Below, one piece after another: positions 12,583 to 24,727 of a stretch of DNA of 64,000 nt. The notes under the pieces were generated by a model, which had not been told where the DNA came from, did not search any database, and was given only the letters and a program-made list of their open reading frames with translations. The stretch is taken from positions 218,378,205 to 218,442,204 of the forward strand of contig CP136064.1 of assembly GCA_032622095.1 (NCBI GenBank), read 5' to 3'. Positions within the stretch are counted from its first letter, which is position 1. Each line of letters starts with the position of its first letter. The DNA comes from Siphonodentalium dalli. Its lineage: Eukaryota; Mollusca; Scaphopoda; Gadilida; Siphonodentaliidae. Made by a program: the position numbers and the translations under genes.

Positions 12583-13150
12583 AGAATGAGGTCCCCAGTG
12601 GATGGATTTAGTGATGCTGTCTCTAACAGCGGGCTAGCATAATTAGATTCACCCTCTGGGGACCTAATTCTGCTTAGGCCTCATATCCTGGGAAGTATCT
12701 ATAGTCTCAAATTAACATTGATTTGGTTACTTTTTACCTTTTGGGAAGTTTCTATATCCCCTAATAAAATACATAATCGAGGTGACTGATGGGTGAACAT
12801 CACCAATAACAATTGGTGAACTTCAACCTGATCATCGTTCTCCCATATCAGTTGAGACCAAGCAGAATGAGGTCCACGGCGGGCTAGCATCACCAAATTC
12901 ACCCTATGTGGACCTCATTATGCTTAGGCCTCATATCCTGGGAAGTATCTATAGTCTCAAATTAACATTGTTTTAGTTACTTTTTACCTTTTGGGAAGTT
13001 TCTATATCCCCTAATAAAATGCATAATCGAGGTGACTGATGGGTGAACATCACCAACAGCAACTGGGAAACTTCAATCTGATTCTAGGTCTCCCATAGCA
13101 GTTGATGTCTAAGCAGAATGAGGTTCACAGAGGGTGAATTTGGCGATACT
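12583..13150. repeat. Tandem duplication of a ~250-bp unit with inverted-repeat borders
   Basis: The block beginning TAGGCCTCATATCCTGGG occurs at 12675 and again at 12925 and is nearly identical for about 190 bases. Each unit is separated by a short palindromic module bounded by GCAGAATGAGGTCC and GGACCT-ATT-TGCT (12583-12674 and 12864-12924, with a partial third at 13115). This pattern could arise when a small foldback element is duplicated together with its flank. Confidence 0.7.
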
Positions 13151-13789
13151 ATTTGTATCCTTGGGCACACAATCAACGGAAACATGCGAACATGTCGTCA
13201 TGATGACGAATGCAGTCTAAGTCTCTCCCAAATTAAATCATCTGGATTATATTCTAATTGATTGTGAATGGAACTGATGGTTCTTCAATAAAACGTACAC
13301 ATTTTGTGCAAAGACACGTCATTTCATCCTGTATTTTTCTGTTTATCTCAAACTGCGTAATGTTTAATTTTTGTTTATTCCTCTTGTTGTTATCTTTTAT
13401 CTACAGAGACTTGTAAATGTGCATGCAGTTCAATGCATTTGTACTTTTCCCACCACGAGTTTCATTGTTGAGTTATTTCAATTGGAAATAAAACTTGTTT
13501 GGAAATACGCTTGTTAAGTTTTTGTCAGAAGACTGAATCGAGTCATCACTATACTGTTTTAGTCATGAACTGTGTTATAAAAAGGGGCAGAGATATATTC
13601 TGCACAAAAAGCGATAGAAAATAGTTTCCTTCATCACTTTAAAGATGTTCTATCTCTTCCGGCCACAATTACAACAATATCATATTTTTATACACCCCGA
13701 TCTCAAGACAACAAATAGCTATTTTGTTAATAAAATTGATATAACTGAAAATTTAGTATATTATTTGCCAATAAAGGAATAATAAAGTG
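13151..13789. other. No recognisable feature
   Basis: AT-rich, no gene, RNA or repeat recognised. Confidence 0.45.
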
Positions 13790-13836
13790 GTTTACCACGT
13801 TCTTACGATTAAAATAATCGTAAGAACGTGGTAAAC
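13790..13836. repeat. Perfect hairpin, 22-bp arms
   Basis: Two perfectly complementary 22-base arms (starting GTTTACCACGTTC) are separated by only 3 bases. Perfect pairing implies a recent origin or selection. It lies about 4 kb from the K2P exon and in no visible gene. Confidence 0.75.
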
Positions 13837-14374
13837 GCTATGGTCGAAATGCAATTTGCCGTGATTGAGTGTGATAACTAAACAGAGTTCTCCTTCTTAG
13901 TATGCTCCGAACGTTTTCGCGCGAAATTCTGTTCTAAAAATAGCCCACCAAACGGCCAAATTTATATTAATTGATAGAAACTTTTCCGGAAGGTGTCCTC
14001 AATTCAGATATCTAAATCCCCCGAACATTATATACTACTTTATGTGAAGAGATAGACCATCTTTAATACATATTCCTTGATACATGGAACAGTGACTTGA
14101 TGACAACAAAGTGCGTTCGTCGTTATCCTTCATATGACTTGTGGCACTGAAGACCGCGTGTCTCGTGTATGGACAGAACAACGATAACAGCTGATCAATT
14201 ATATGAATGTGGTAAGTCATTTTGTGGTATATTAACTTCCCATTTATCAAGCACTTCCGATCTATTTTGATAACAATAACGCCCCAGAAGCGATACATTA
14301 CCAACTTTGTCCACATATTAAAAAGTCGGTAGTTTGTTGTTAGCGTCAATGTAGCCTGTTCTCCCGTAAATAAG
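13837..14374. other. No recognisable feature
   Basis: A minus-strand frame of about 100 codons ends at 14035 and has no family resemblance. Nothing else was seen. Confidence 0.4.
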
Positions 14375-14735
14375 CCAACATAGAACTGATTTCAAACACA
14401 TGAAATAGGTCCATATAGGGATTATTTGAAACTGAAGTAAGTTCTATGTGAACCTAAATGGGACACGATCAAAACAGTCGTATATGAGCTTATTTCAATT
14501 CGAATTAAGCTCATATAGGCACTATTTAATCTACTTTTCACCATCGACACGACACACCATGCAGCTGCACGCTCTGTATATAATGTGTTTTCACTGCGGC
14601 ACGCGCCATTCAACGAAATAACGAGTATAAGTCCTATATGAGCTTATTTCAGAGTCAAATAAATTCCATATGAACATATGTGACTATTTAGGTCCAGTAT
14701 GAACCTATTTGCTCGAAGATATGTTGGTTAGTGAT
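14375..14735. repeat. Dispersed repeat with internal short direct repeats, copy 2
   Basis: Second copy of the unit at 3650-4060, with the same order of landmarks: AATGGGACACGA, CATCGACACGACAC, ATAATGTG-TTTTC, GCGCCATTCAACGAAATAAC, GTCCAGTATGAACCTAT. Several internal pieces of the type AGTCGTATATGAGCTTATTTC repeat within the copy. Confidence 0.55.
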
Positions 14736-15018
14736 ATATCAAGTCACTAAGAGAGGGATATTGAGGCTGATACAATAGATATATAGAGAACAGGAATAAG
14801 TGGGAGAACAGAAAACATATGAATATACGCGGTCTGTCTCGGCCAATCAATTGGTTGTCATTAAAGTCCCACTTAATTTTCGAACACCAGATCACATATA
14901 TAATATATATGCCATATTATATACCATGTGAAAGAGGAAGCTCCAAAACATTTTATTATCAACTTATCCGGTGTAATAAACTGTGAACATGTTTTTGATG
15001 GGTTGTGCAAAGTGTATG
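14736..15018. other. No recognisable feature
   Basis: Short AT-rich gap between repeats with no support for a gene. Confidence 0.4.
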
Positions 15019-15083
15019 ATTTTCAATGAAGGGGGAATAACTCTATATTTTAAAGATAGAGTTATTCCCCTTCCATTGAAAAT
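15019..15083. repeat. Hairpin with ~28-bp arms
   Basis: Arms beginning ATTTTCAATG-AGGGGGAATA and their reverse complement flank a short AT loop; one arm has a single-base difference. Like the 13790 hairpin it is isolated and nearly perfect. Confidence 0.65.
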
Positions 15084-15720
15084 ACATTTTTAGTTTTAAT
15101 CCTGTTGCATTCTGGGAGCCAAAAGGGGGTAAACATTTTATGATTTCAGCTGTTTTCTATGTCTCTATGGTCATCTTCTGAGATACAGACGATTCAAATG
15201 GTGATGAATTATAGTATTTTAATAATATGTTATGGCATATTAAAAACGTATATCAAGGCACTATACAACAAATAATAATCGGTGATTCGAAAATTATGTG
15301 GGCCTTTAAGGAACGCACCGAAAAGTGGTCCGGGGCCAACTTATTTCCACTGTGGTCCTTATCCGCAACCAATTACCTGGCTGACCATCCTGCGCACAAC
15401 ATAACTCATGCCATACTAATATACCACTGCAGCAATAGGATTTCAATAAGGTTGTATCGATTCCAATCCGGCGTTTAAATCGTGTTGAGGAGAAACACAA
15501 GCAGGTGTGCCTGCAAGTGAGGTTCTTCATTTGGGCACTGCTTCAGTCTGGGTATTCTTAAAACATTTTATTTAAAGCGAGCCACTTTTCTGGTCTAGAC
15601 TTCAGACGATAACACTGATTTACTTGTTCCGTAACACACTGTGTGTGTTTATCTATGTATGTGTTTTAACACTCAGCAACACGTTCTGAGGATAAATGCC
15701 AGTAATAAAGGAGCTTACAT
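15084..15720. other. No recognisable feature
   Basis: Open frames at 15227-15478 (+) and 15306-15530 (-) overlap each other and neither has recognisable motifs. Confidence 0.4.
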
Positions 15721-16135
15721 ATCATCACAACAGCGTATTGTTTAGATTGAGTTGCTACATGACAAATGAGTTACCAGTAGCCACCTCGGACTACATGAAT
15801 CACTGAACTAAATATGGTGTTTCATAGATGACAGTGTTAACGTTTCAGCCTGATTCACAGAATTGAAGCCTGTGGGCCACTCCAGTGATGTTACCCAGCT
15901 AGATTTACACCGATTATCCTGAAATAATATCATCACAACAGCGTATTGTTTAGATTGAGTTGCTACATGACAAATGAGTTACCAGTAGCCGCCTCGGACT
16001 ACAGGCATCACTGAACTAAATAGTGTTTCATATATGACTGTTAAAGTTTCAGTCTAATTCACATAAATGAAGCCTGCGGGCCACTCCAGTGATGTTTACC
16101 CAGCTAGATTGACACCAGATGATCCTGAAAATGCA
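15721..16135. repeat. Two-copy tandem duplication, 208-bp unit
   Basis: A unit beginning ATCATCACAACAGCGTATTG occurs at 15721 and 15929. The copies agree in nearly all positions, through GTTGCTACATGACAAATGAG and GGGCCACTCCAGTGATG, with a few indels. It is a recent local tandem duplication. Confidence 0.85.
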
Positions 16136-16601
16136 GAAAAAAACCATACGTCACGACTTTACTTTTTAAAAGAAATCTCCAAGTGTACGACAGGGCTATC
16201 CCGCAGCAATATTTTAGAAGTACCATAGCTAGTTAAATAAATTTCATACCCACAGAATTCCATTCCCCCATTACTAAATTACTTAGATATGATGTGCAAA
16301 TCAAATAAACAAGATTTCATCCTTCAGTAATGTATCATACACATGCACTCGCTCCCCGACTCTGAAACACATTTAGCTCCCCGATTCCAATAATCAACAT
16401 AGTGGCATGTCAGCTGTTAGCAGCACTTCGGGTTGCCAACGTCATGAATACTAATTAGCTTTCTTGACCTCATAAATGTAAGGGCATCATCAAAATAACT
16501 AATGAAACACTCAGGAAAAAGACAGATTTCTGTCAGAAAAATGCAAGTTTTGTGCGATGAATAATTAAAATATATAGCTAATGCTGTCGCTTAAACTGTT
16601 T
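16136..16601. other. No recognisable feature
   Basis: No gene or repeat recognised between the tandem duplication and the TIR element. Confidence 0.4.
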
Positions 16602-17343
16602 GGTCGGTTCGTCATCTCCAGTTTAAATCTCCTCGTTTAAACTGACATTGGCGGTCCATCCAAACCAGCTCTAAGGGGGCGAACGCAGTCGTTCAGTACC
16701 TAGCTGATTCAGTGATAAGATAATGTAATCAAACTACTCAGTTACCAGGTGCACCATCAGTTACCCCGAACAATGACATGATTATAGCAACCATCGTGTG
16801 GGAATGAATCAATTGTGACACGATAATAACAAGCCGCCACTCTCACCTTATAGACACGCCAGACAATCCAGATTATGTACAGTTCCACCCATGTAATCTG
16901 CAGTCGAGAAGAGGTGTATTCGTCATCTCAGGTCTGGCCTCCCTAAGCCCCATTTTGCAGGACTGTCGAGTGATATGGTTTAGTTGCCGGTTTAAGGTTA
17001 TAAAACACAATCAATTATCGCAATAATTATTGGCAAAAGACTTATCCCACTTATGCACTTTATAGATGTGAGCACTTCTCGCATGTAAATCTCCAATCAA
17101 AACATGCTCGTTGTCGTAATTATCGGTCGGCATTGGGCACGTACGATTATTTAGCTCGAAACTATAGAGGCACTACTACTAATTAAAGCATTGGACTGGT
17201 TGGACGAGGTGTAAACCAGAGATGATGAAAGCGTCACTTAGACCTGCGGTCTTTGGTTTAAACCGCGGATTTCGATGTAAATCGTGGTTTAAGCCTAGAT
17301 GTTTACATAGACCGGGTTTAAACCGGAGATGACGAATCCGGCC
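16602..17343. mobile_element. TIR element of the GGCCGGATTCGTCATCTC family, copy A
   Basis: A 742-bp unit has a left end GGTCGGTTCGTCATCTCC followed by GTTTAAA, and the inverted right end GGAGATGACGAATCCGGCC. The interior from about 16796 aligns with 18885-19465 of copy B, including AAACATG/ATATGAC-CGCTGTCG-like blocks and the motif GACGAAT/GATGAAAGCGTCACTTAGACC. A second TIR-like block (ATTCGTCATCTCAGG at about 16918) lies inside. There is no coding capacity, so it is a non-autonomous DNA transposon. TATA follows the right end. Confidence 0.65.
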
Positions 17344-17828
17344 TATATGTCCGCTCGTGAAACTTGATTTTGACATTTCTGGTGTATATGTATGTGGCTA
17401 ACATGCCTGCATTGGTTGTTCGTGGCGTGTATATATTTATATAACTGATTTACATCCAATTCCTGGTACAGCAACATGTTCCATATAGTTAGTGGAGTTA
17501 ACAGTGACTCATTAATCAGACGCGTTGTATATTACACGCGTGCATATAATTCTCAGCGGGACTGCCCGTGGCTGATTACAGACTCCGATCCAATCATGGC
17601 CCAGTGGGGTCCGCTCCCTAGTTCATTGCTTCCGATTTTCCACCCGAATGATATGACTGTTTGACAGCGAGGAATCGATATCACAACGTGATTTGACCCA
17701 ATGAACTTTTCTGCGAAATGACACAAACAACTGTGTGATCATCGTTATCCGATTGAGCAAATTATGATCAATTATTTCCATAGCTTAGTGGCTTCTGTAT
17801 TGTTTATTGTTCAAGTGTAAACCCTATA
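17344..17828. other. Spacer between two TIR elements
   Basis: About 485 bp with one short open frame (17476-17664, +) that matches nothing known. No repeat seen. Confidence 0.4.
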
Positions 17829-19465
17829 GGCCGGATTCGTCATCTCCGGTTTAAACCTCTGAGTTTAAACCTGGTTTAAACCTACATTGGCGGTCCAGCC
17901 AAACCTGGTCTACCCTCTTATCAATGGGACCAAAAGACAGGCCGATATAATGGTTATTGACAAGTCATAAAGTATCGCAAACGCGTGCACGCTCTAGGGA
18001 TTTATTCATTGAGAAACAAGTATCGCTCTTGACTATTAATCCGATCTCATTCTGTGTTTAAATCAATTTAACAAAGGGCTTGTCTCTCAACACGAGTTTC
18101 ACGCTCTGTTCATCATTTTGTTTGTGATAGATTTCTGCAAGATGATTCACCCGCAAAGACAAAATTTTGTGTATTTACATGTATATATTAAAGTGTATAG
18201 GAGCTGTCTGTTCTCAACTGTTCTCCAATACCCCTGGACCGATTTCAATTAAATTATGTGTGGTGATTCGTGTGGGTATAATGGCGTTATGTTTTAAAAA
18301 TTTTGATTTAAAAATAAGAAAAATATAATTTATAAAAAGGGAAAAATTGTGTTAAATTGAGTAAGGAGGTGAATCTAAAAAGAAAAAAATTAAATTAAAA
18401 TTAACATTTGTTTGTTTTAAATTTAATTAAATTAGTTTTTAAGTTACAGTGTTCAAATGATCAAAATGTGCGCAAAGCCCATCTGGCGCTGAATAAAGTC
18501 TCCATAATCGAGTCAATCCTGGACCAAGAGGCCAGTCAAGGAAGGGCAATTTGCTTGTGAGTGCACACCATAAGCGGCATATGAACTGTTGAAAGTGTGC
18601 AACCATGCAGAGGGACAGCTTTTAATAAAGAAATATATTACATGCGTTGATTTTTTTTCAATGTCATAAATTTCCCGTCATGCAGAAAATCAAAAAGGTT
18701 CCCAGGTTTTGAACTGGTACAATATTATGGGAATTTATGGGCGTAGCCAGAGTAGAGCTTTGTGGCATTATCTACATCAAAATAAGTTATCAAATTTGAC
18801 TCATATAGCAATATAAAAAAAAAAAAAAACACAAGATAGTTGTAAAAATCATATATTTAGGAGCATGTCCATATCTGAGCAAAGCTCGCGTGCGAATGAA
18901 TCAACTGTGACATGATGACACCCGTCGGCAGTCGCCACTTAGACACGCCCTCACTCGAGATTATTTACAGCTCCACCCTTTGACTGATTGTTTGACAATT
19001 CTAAACCGCAATGAAGAAAAGACGGATTCGTCATCTCAAGTTTAGCGTCGATAAAGCTGGTTTAGCTGGACCGCCGAATTAGATGGTTTAGTTGCCGGTT
19101 TAAGCTTATAAAACGCAAAAACAATATTGAAATTGACAAAAACTTATCCCCATATGCTTTATATGTGTGACTGCTTCTCGCATATAAATTTCCAATCAAA
19201 ATATGACCGCTGTCGTAATTATTGATTTTAGCAATCAATAAAACGAGGCGGTCCGAATGAGGAAAGTACGTTTAATTATCTCGACGATACAGAGACACTA
19301 CTGCTAAACCACTGGTCTGGCTGGACCAGGTTTAAACCAGATATGACGAATGCGTCACTTAGACCTGCAGTCTCGGGTTTAAACCACGGATTTTGCTGAC
19401 TCACGGCGGTTTGAACCTAGAGGTTTACGTAGACCAGGTTTAAACCTGAGATGACGAATCCGGCC
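17829..19465. mobile_element. TIR element of the GGCCGGATTCGTCATCTC family, copy B
   Basis: A 1,637-bp unit is bounded by the inverted termini GGCCGGATTCGTCATCTC and GAGATGACGAATCCGGCC, extended inward by GGTTTAAACC. TATA precedes the left end and follows the right end, consistent with a TA or TATA target duplication. The left 90 bp (with CATTGGCGGTCCAGCCAAACC) and the right 580 bp match copy A; about 0.9 kb in the middle is extra. An internal TIR-like block CGGATTCGTCATCTCAAG occurs near 19023. No transposase frame is seen. Confidence 0.72.
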
Positions 19466-20155
19466 TATATATATATACGCTAACAGTAGGCCAGTTGACG
19501 ACCTGATACCGATAATTAAGTCTGGCTTCCATGACAACAGTCTCTAGTCTCTCGATAATGGACGAAAACGGGAAAGATCATTTTATGCGAAACTGAATCG
19601 TAATATGTTTGACTTACGTCTGCAGGTTTTTTTTATGTTTTTATTTGAGAAACAATTATATAATATGGTGTACACAAATTCAGTTCTTTCGTTCTTCACT
19701 CTCTCCATTCACACTGGTCGTCTGAGTTTACAAGTTTGATGGTATACTTGTTTGAAACCGATTGGCAAACAATTTATGTTGTTTTTCGACAACTGTGTTA
19801 CTAAATACATGTGCACAAGATACAGAAGAGGTCAGCCAACAGTTTTAGGTTTTTGTGACTTGATTTCTTTTTATTGTTGTTTTATTTTGATTTGGTTTTT
19901 GTATTGTTTAAATAGTGATTTAGGATCATAGATTTAAAAGTATTTACCAATCAGCTTCACAATTTGACTGTGGCTTATAATTATAATACATGTATATATA
20001 GAGTTACTTCAGTTCATCTTCATTTAATTCATTAAGGTAGATTCGCCGCTTGTTTGATTTTTATCACGTACGTATTGTCACTTTACCCGCAGGTTGGTAG
20101 GATACAAGTCATTAAACTGTAGCTGGGCCTTATAACCCAGGCAAATTGTCCAGCT
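19466..20155. other. No recognisable feature
   Basis: T-rich stretch with no gene or repeat recognised. Confidence 0.4.
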
Positions 20156-21101
20156 CTAACTCTCAGCTAATTTAATCCAAAATCGAATTGAACATTGCAT
20201 GCAGACGATTGAAGATCTACACGGTGTATATAGGTGAGTGTATCTTCGACCACTTGTGATGGTGCAGGACGAATCATTTTTATTTGGAAGAATTAAAGCG
20301 ATATAGTGTATTCGAGTAGTCGCTGGTGAACCGAACAATGCCTGACAATTTTGACAGGACAATTTTCCAGTGTGTAAATCTAGCCTACAAAAGCGTCTAG
20401 GTGCCAGTAAACTATGTATTATACATATGGTGATATACACGTGCTTATGTGATAAACGGGTTAGCAACATCTGGCCGCAAACTATATATTCAATAACTGT
20501 GGCAGGTCAGAATGTGTATTGTGTCGATTAAATTAACAATAGGGCGAGTGAAATGAGCCAATGTGCAACTAACTCGAGAGAGCCCATTTTCACAAGACAT
20601 ATCCGCACTTCCCTGCCAACAAATTTGCGACTTTTGTATGAGTAAGCATGTCTCATTTGTCATTTCTCGATCACCACAACTACAGTCTTGTGTCTGGAAA
20701 TCCCTTTCTGGATATGCAATAGGGGCCTCCAAGATAACCACTTTATTCAGCGGAAATAGGAAACACGCCGAGTCGTGCCTTGTGATAACATGCGTGATCG
20801 CATACCCAGTATCGGACTCGTTTATAACATAGGAAATTAGTGCGGAAATAGAAGATTCCCATGTGGTCAACATGTCTGGGAGTGGACGGTTTCGCATGTG
20901 CCTTAAGGTGTGCGAAGAACCAAAATCTAATGTCACTTGCTTACATGTTACGAAGAAAAGATGTGTGAAATACTGATAGGCAACATAACTAATACGCATT
21001 ATTTTCCGGAGAGGCCGCAACAAATCATCCAGAAACTCGGACGACAATGGCATGACGGTAATTGCTGTTAGTTTTAAGCCAACGTCACTGGTAAGAAGCA
21101 A
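20156..21101 (-). other. Unassigned open frames, possible coding relic
   Basis: Two same-strand open frames follow each other: 203 codons (21101 to 20490) and 104 codons (20470 to 20156). Both begin at non-ATG codons as delimited, so the starts carry no weight in a eukaryote; they could be internal exons. The longer one is cysteine-rich in its last third (CSCG near the middle, then several spaced Cys) and has a candidate acceptor CTTCTTACCAG at its 5' edge. By stop-codon frequency, a 203-codon chance frame is unlikely in a window this size, but no domain is recognised. Function unknown. Confidence 0.25.
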
Positions 21102-21314
21102 TCACCGACAACGAACACCACTTTTCAGTAATGTCTGTACTGAATGTTGTCCATATGCATTAGAGAGATCATCAGGTAATTTAGATCGGTTCACAGTCGA
21201 TATTTGTCACAATGTTTCGCAACACTCTAACACTTTGATGGGTTTTGCTCTATGAATTCATTGAATCATATGCTTATATGAGTTATATCTCAAATAAGTA
21301 TACTAGTCTGATAG

Positions 21315-21570
21315 TTCCATCAGATCTTCGGGGTACCAACTGGGTGATTTGTTGCCACCGATGCTGATTACATCGTCTTCATTCTATGGTGCGCATATTA
21401 TGGGTGTATCCTCGTTACCAACCCGGCGGCTCTCATGCAAACGAGGCTGGTTACATAGTCGTCATTCTATGGTGTACATGATATGGATGTATCGCCGTTA
21501 ACCACCCAAAGGCTTTCTTGCCGCGAATGCTAATTAAATCGTCATTCTAGGGTGTGCATGGTCTTATATT
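21315..21570. repeat. Degenerate tandem repeat, ~84-bp unit, three copies
   Basis: Units centred on the block CGTCATTCTATGGTGTACAT recur at about 21375, 21457 and 21541. Each is preceded by GCTGATTACAT-like or GCTAATTAAAT-like sequence and followed by ATGG-TGTAT-CTCGTTA. The copies are diverged. Confidence 0.65.
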
Positions 21571-22623
21571 TGTTGGGAGGAAGGACAACCACGGGTGATT
21601 AATATCACTGATAAATTACTCCACGTACCTATAGAAATATTCAACTATTGTGCCCGAGTTCAGATCAGTTAATTATGGTACCCATCTTGACTTTGTGCTG
21701 AGACGGTTTGCCCAGAGTTATTGGTATGAATAATTCTGAAAGGCTACTCTCCACTAAGTACAATCACCAATATAAACATTGTACACATCCGATCCTATGC
21801 GTATTTATCAACATATATGGCAATATCAAAGTGCAAGTGTACCAGGGTAGAAACATACCGATATACTTTGTGCACTTTTACTTGACCGTGATGCAGTCAT
21901 CGACACAGTTTAGGCCACTTATATATTATTTGTTTATTATATAGCAAATTATCACAATGATTGTCACACTTAATCAACTATCGCACATTATCAATATTTT
22001 CGATAATTTTGTACAGAAAATAAGCGGTCATTTCCAATTATGTGCCGTCCCAGCAATAGACTCGTAGCGCTATATGACATCCACATAACGTGTATTTAAC
22101 ATCATATCGCACTGGTATATCATGCGAATTTTTGTGACCGATATATTGTATTATATATACTATATCCTGATGTAACTAAGACCTTTAATCCTAGCCTATT
22201 GTGTTCATGTAATGTCGTAAACAGAGCTAGCAACTGTCTTAAACATTATTGAGACTATCAGTGAATAGAAAATAACTCATCAATGCATCAAGTCAATCAG
22301 TGAATTATTTACATATCTATCAGCTCAGATGACTAAATATGTTACTCACACAACGCCTACAGTATCCAAGTCTTGTATAGTGACTGCTTGTCATATAGAT
22401 GATTTAGTATAATAGTAGTTTACTTTACTTAAAACGTATTTTATTTGCATATAATACAAAATGGATCGGGGCACAAGTTTTTTTAACTTATGAAGCCCCT
22501 CTCCCAATACAATCGATTTAGATACAAAATGTTTACAAGATGACAGCTGAACATATTTACATGCAAGATGTTGTGATTTTATGGTGATTGGTGTAGTGCC
22601 TTCCAGAGCATATTTAATAAATA
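21571..22623. other. No recognisable feature
   Basis: AT-rich. Open frames of 78 (21708-21944, +) and 96 codons (22391-22681, -) have no family resemblance; the latter runs into the hairpin. Confidence 0.4.
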
Positions 22624-22752
22624 GAGCATGGCTTGGAGTGAAATACGCCGATATAGTGCATAGTGAGGTTGTGTAGTTCACGACGCGAAGCGGAGTGAAC
22701 TACACAACCGCACTATGCACTATATCGGCGTATTTCACGACAAGTCATGCTC
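22624..22752. repeat. Long hairpin, ~57-bp arms
   Basis: The left arm 22624-22680 and right arm 22694-22752 pair almost perfectly through GTGAAATACGCCGATATAG, TGCATAGTG and GTTGTGTAGTTCA, with a 13-base GC-rich loop (CGACGCGAAGCGG). Only about four positions are mismatched or bulged. It could be an ultra-short foldback MITE or a precursor of small RNA. No TSD is obvious. Confidence 0.82.
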
Positions 22753-22819
22753 TAATTATTATATTGTATCGAACAAATGCAGAAATTAAAGGCAAACCAG
22801 TGGGCAAACACCATTTTTT

Positions 22820-23460
22820 AAAATTCCTATTTGTTCAGGTTTGTTTGTTTGTTTGTTTTTAATTAATTCTTTGTAATTGTTGTTTTTTTTCAATGTTTGT
22901 TTTCCTGTTTTTTTTAAATCTTTGGCTGCCTGTTTGTTGTTTTTTTAAATTATTTTTTGTTGTTTTTTTTATTATTTTTATTTGTTGTAAATGTTTATTT
23001 ATTGTTTGTTTATTTTTCATGTTTGTTTTCCTGTTTTAAAAAAAACTTGTTTTTTTTAAATTCCCCTTTGTTCAGGTTTGTTTGTTTTTTTAAATTAATT
23101 TTTTTGTTGTAATTTTTTTTGTTCAATTGTTTTTTCCTGTTTTTTTTTAAACTTTGCCTGCCTGTTTGTTGTTTTTTTTTTATTGTAAATTTGTCATTTA
23201 AATTTTTTTTTTTTTTTAAATTCCCCTTTGTTCAGGTTTGTTTGTTTGTTTTTGTTAAACTTTTTCACCTGTTTGTTTGTTTTTTTTTAATTGTTTTTTT
23301 TTAATTATGCCTGAGTTTTTTTTTCAATGTTTGTTTTCCTGTTGAACTTTGTTGTTTTTTTTGTTGTAAATCTTTATCTATTTTGTTAATTTTTCATGTT
23401 TGTTTTCTTGTTTAAAAAAAAACTTTTTTTTTGTTGTTTTTTTTGTTGTTTTTTTTGCAA
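22820..23460 (+). repeat. T-rich low-complexity tract with (TTTG)n
   Basis: About 640 bp is dominated by T and TTTG runs. The block AAATTCC-CTTTGTTCAGGTTTG recurs at about 22820, 23058 and 23218, and GTTTTCCTGTT recurs between, so the tract is an irregular higher-order tandem array. Open frames here, rich in Phe and Val, are artefacts of T-richness. Confidence 0.8.
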
Positions 23461-24438
23461 AAAACTGTGTCAAGAATTCAAGAATTGCCCGACCTGTGCC
23501 TGTGGTGACCAGTTACCAAACTCAAGAACGTTTAGACCAATGTCAACACATATCAACCACTTACCCACTCTTAATTGGTGCCCGGACGAACGAAGAATGT
23601 ATTAAATTTGGTCATTTATTAGTATAAGTCGCTCTTGTACACGGAACTATCAGAATAATTGAGCCGCGAAATTATTGATTATTTTCGAACCGAGCGGTCA
23701 CGTGACTCTGATCGGAAGCAAAGAATTTACGGCTACAAAAAAAAGTGTACCCAACTCCGGAAACATGAACGTATGATTGGTGTTATTGGGCCATGAAAAT
23801 CTGCAGTAGCGTGTTTTTTCAACGCTTAGTATACAGCATAGGGGTATTATTTATTTACAAGAGACAGCTAAAACAAGCTGTAATCGGCAAATTGTATTCT
23901 CGGTTCATTTTATTAGTTGTTCGGGTACGGCAACCGATCACACGTGTTAGTGTTACCGGTATAGGAATGGGGTATCGCGAACTTAGGAAACGCAACGGGA
24001 CTCCAGTGAAAACCTTTGTAATTTTGATTTAGCAGTAGGAAACTACTATTTTCAACTTTTACTAAGTTCAGACAATTGATGTTCGCCTTACTGAAGCTTT
24101 AATTTGGATCAGCGGCGAAATAACAAGTAGTTTCAGAACAAAGTTTGATGTAGTGTTCGTTACTATTTTTAGTAGTCAAAACTACATATGCATAGTGCAC
24201 GATGGGAGAGACTTGAAGGCGTGGTATACAACTACGTCTAATAGAGTCGAGTAGCCAACCAATCGGAAAGCTTGATTTCAATAACAAAGTCACGTGAGAT
24301 ACAATATTGCTATATATGGGTTATGGATGATTTGATAGCTATAACATTTGGTGGGGTTTATGTGATTTTTGGTTCGTCTTAACTGATGTTGGAGCAGGGT
24401 TTTGTCAAAGGGGTATTTTCTTCATATATAAATCAATA
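23461..24438. other. No recognisable feature
   Basis: No gene or repeat recognised. Short frames on both strands lack motifs. Confidence 0.4.
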
Positions 24439-24727
24439 TACATATACATACACATACATATATATATATATACATATACATCATATACATACATATACAT
24501 ACATATACATAAATATACATACATATACATACATATACATACATATACATACATATACATACATATACATACATATACATACATATACATACATATACAT
24601 ACATATACATACATATACATACATATACATACATATACATACATATACACATACATACATATATATATATAGATACGCACATACATACACACCCTCATAC
24701 ATATACATATACACATATATATACATA
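24439..24727. repeat. Decamer microsatellite (ACATACATAT)n
   Basis: About 290 bp of nearly uninterrupted ACATACATAT units are flanked by (TA)n-rich edges. It adjoins the 3' end of the minus-strand LINE (24927-26910), separated by about 200 bases that would be its 3' UTR. Open frames across it, Tyr-Ile-His or Cys-Met-Tyr repeats, are artefacts. Confidence 0.92.

Noticed and set aside
23119-23627. Phe-rich frames suggesting membrane proteins
   Set aside because: Caused by T-rich low-complexity sequence.
24439-24727. CRISPR-like regular repeats
   Set aside because: Contiguous decamers without spacers in a eukaryotic context; a microsatellite.
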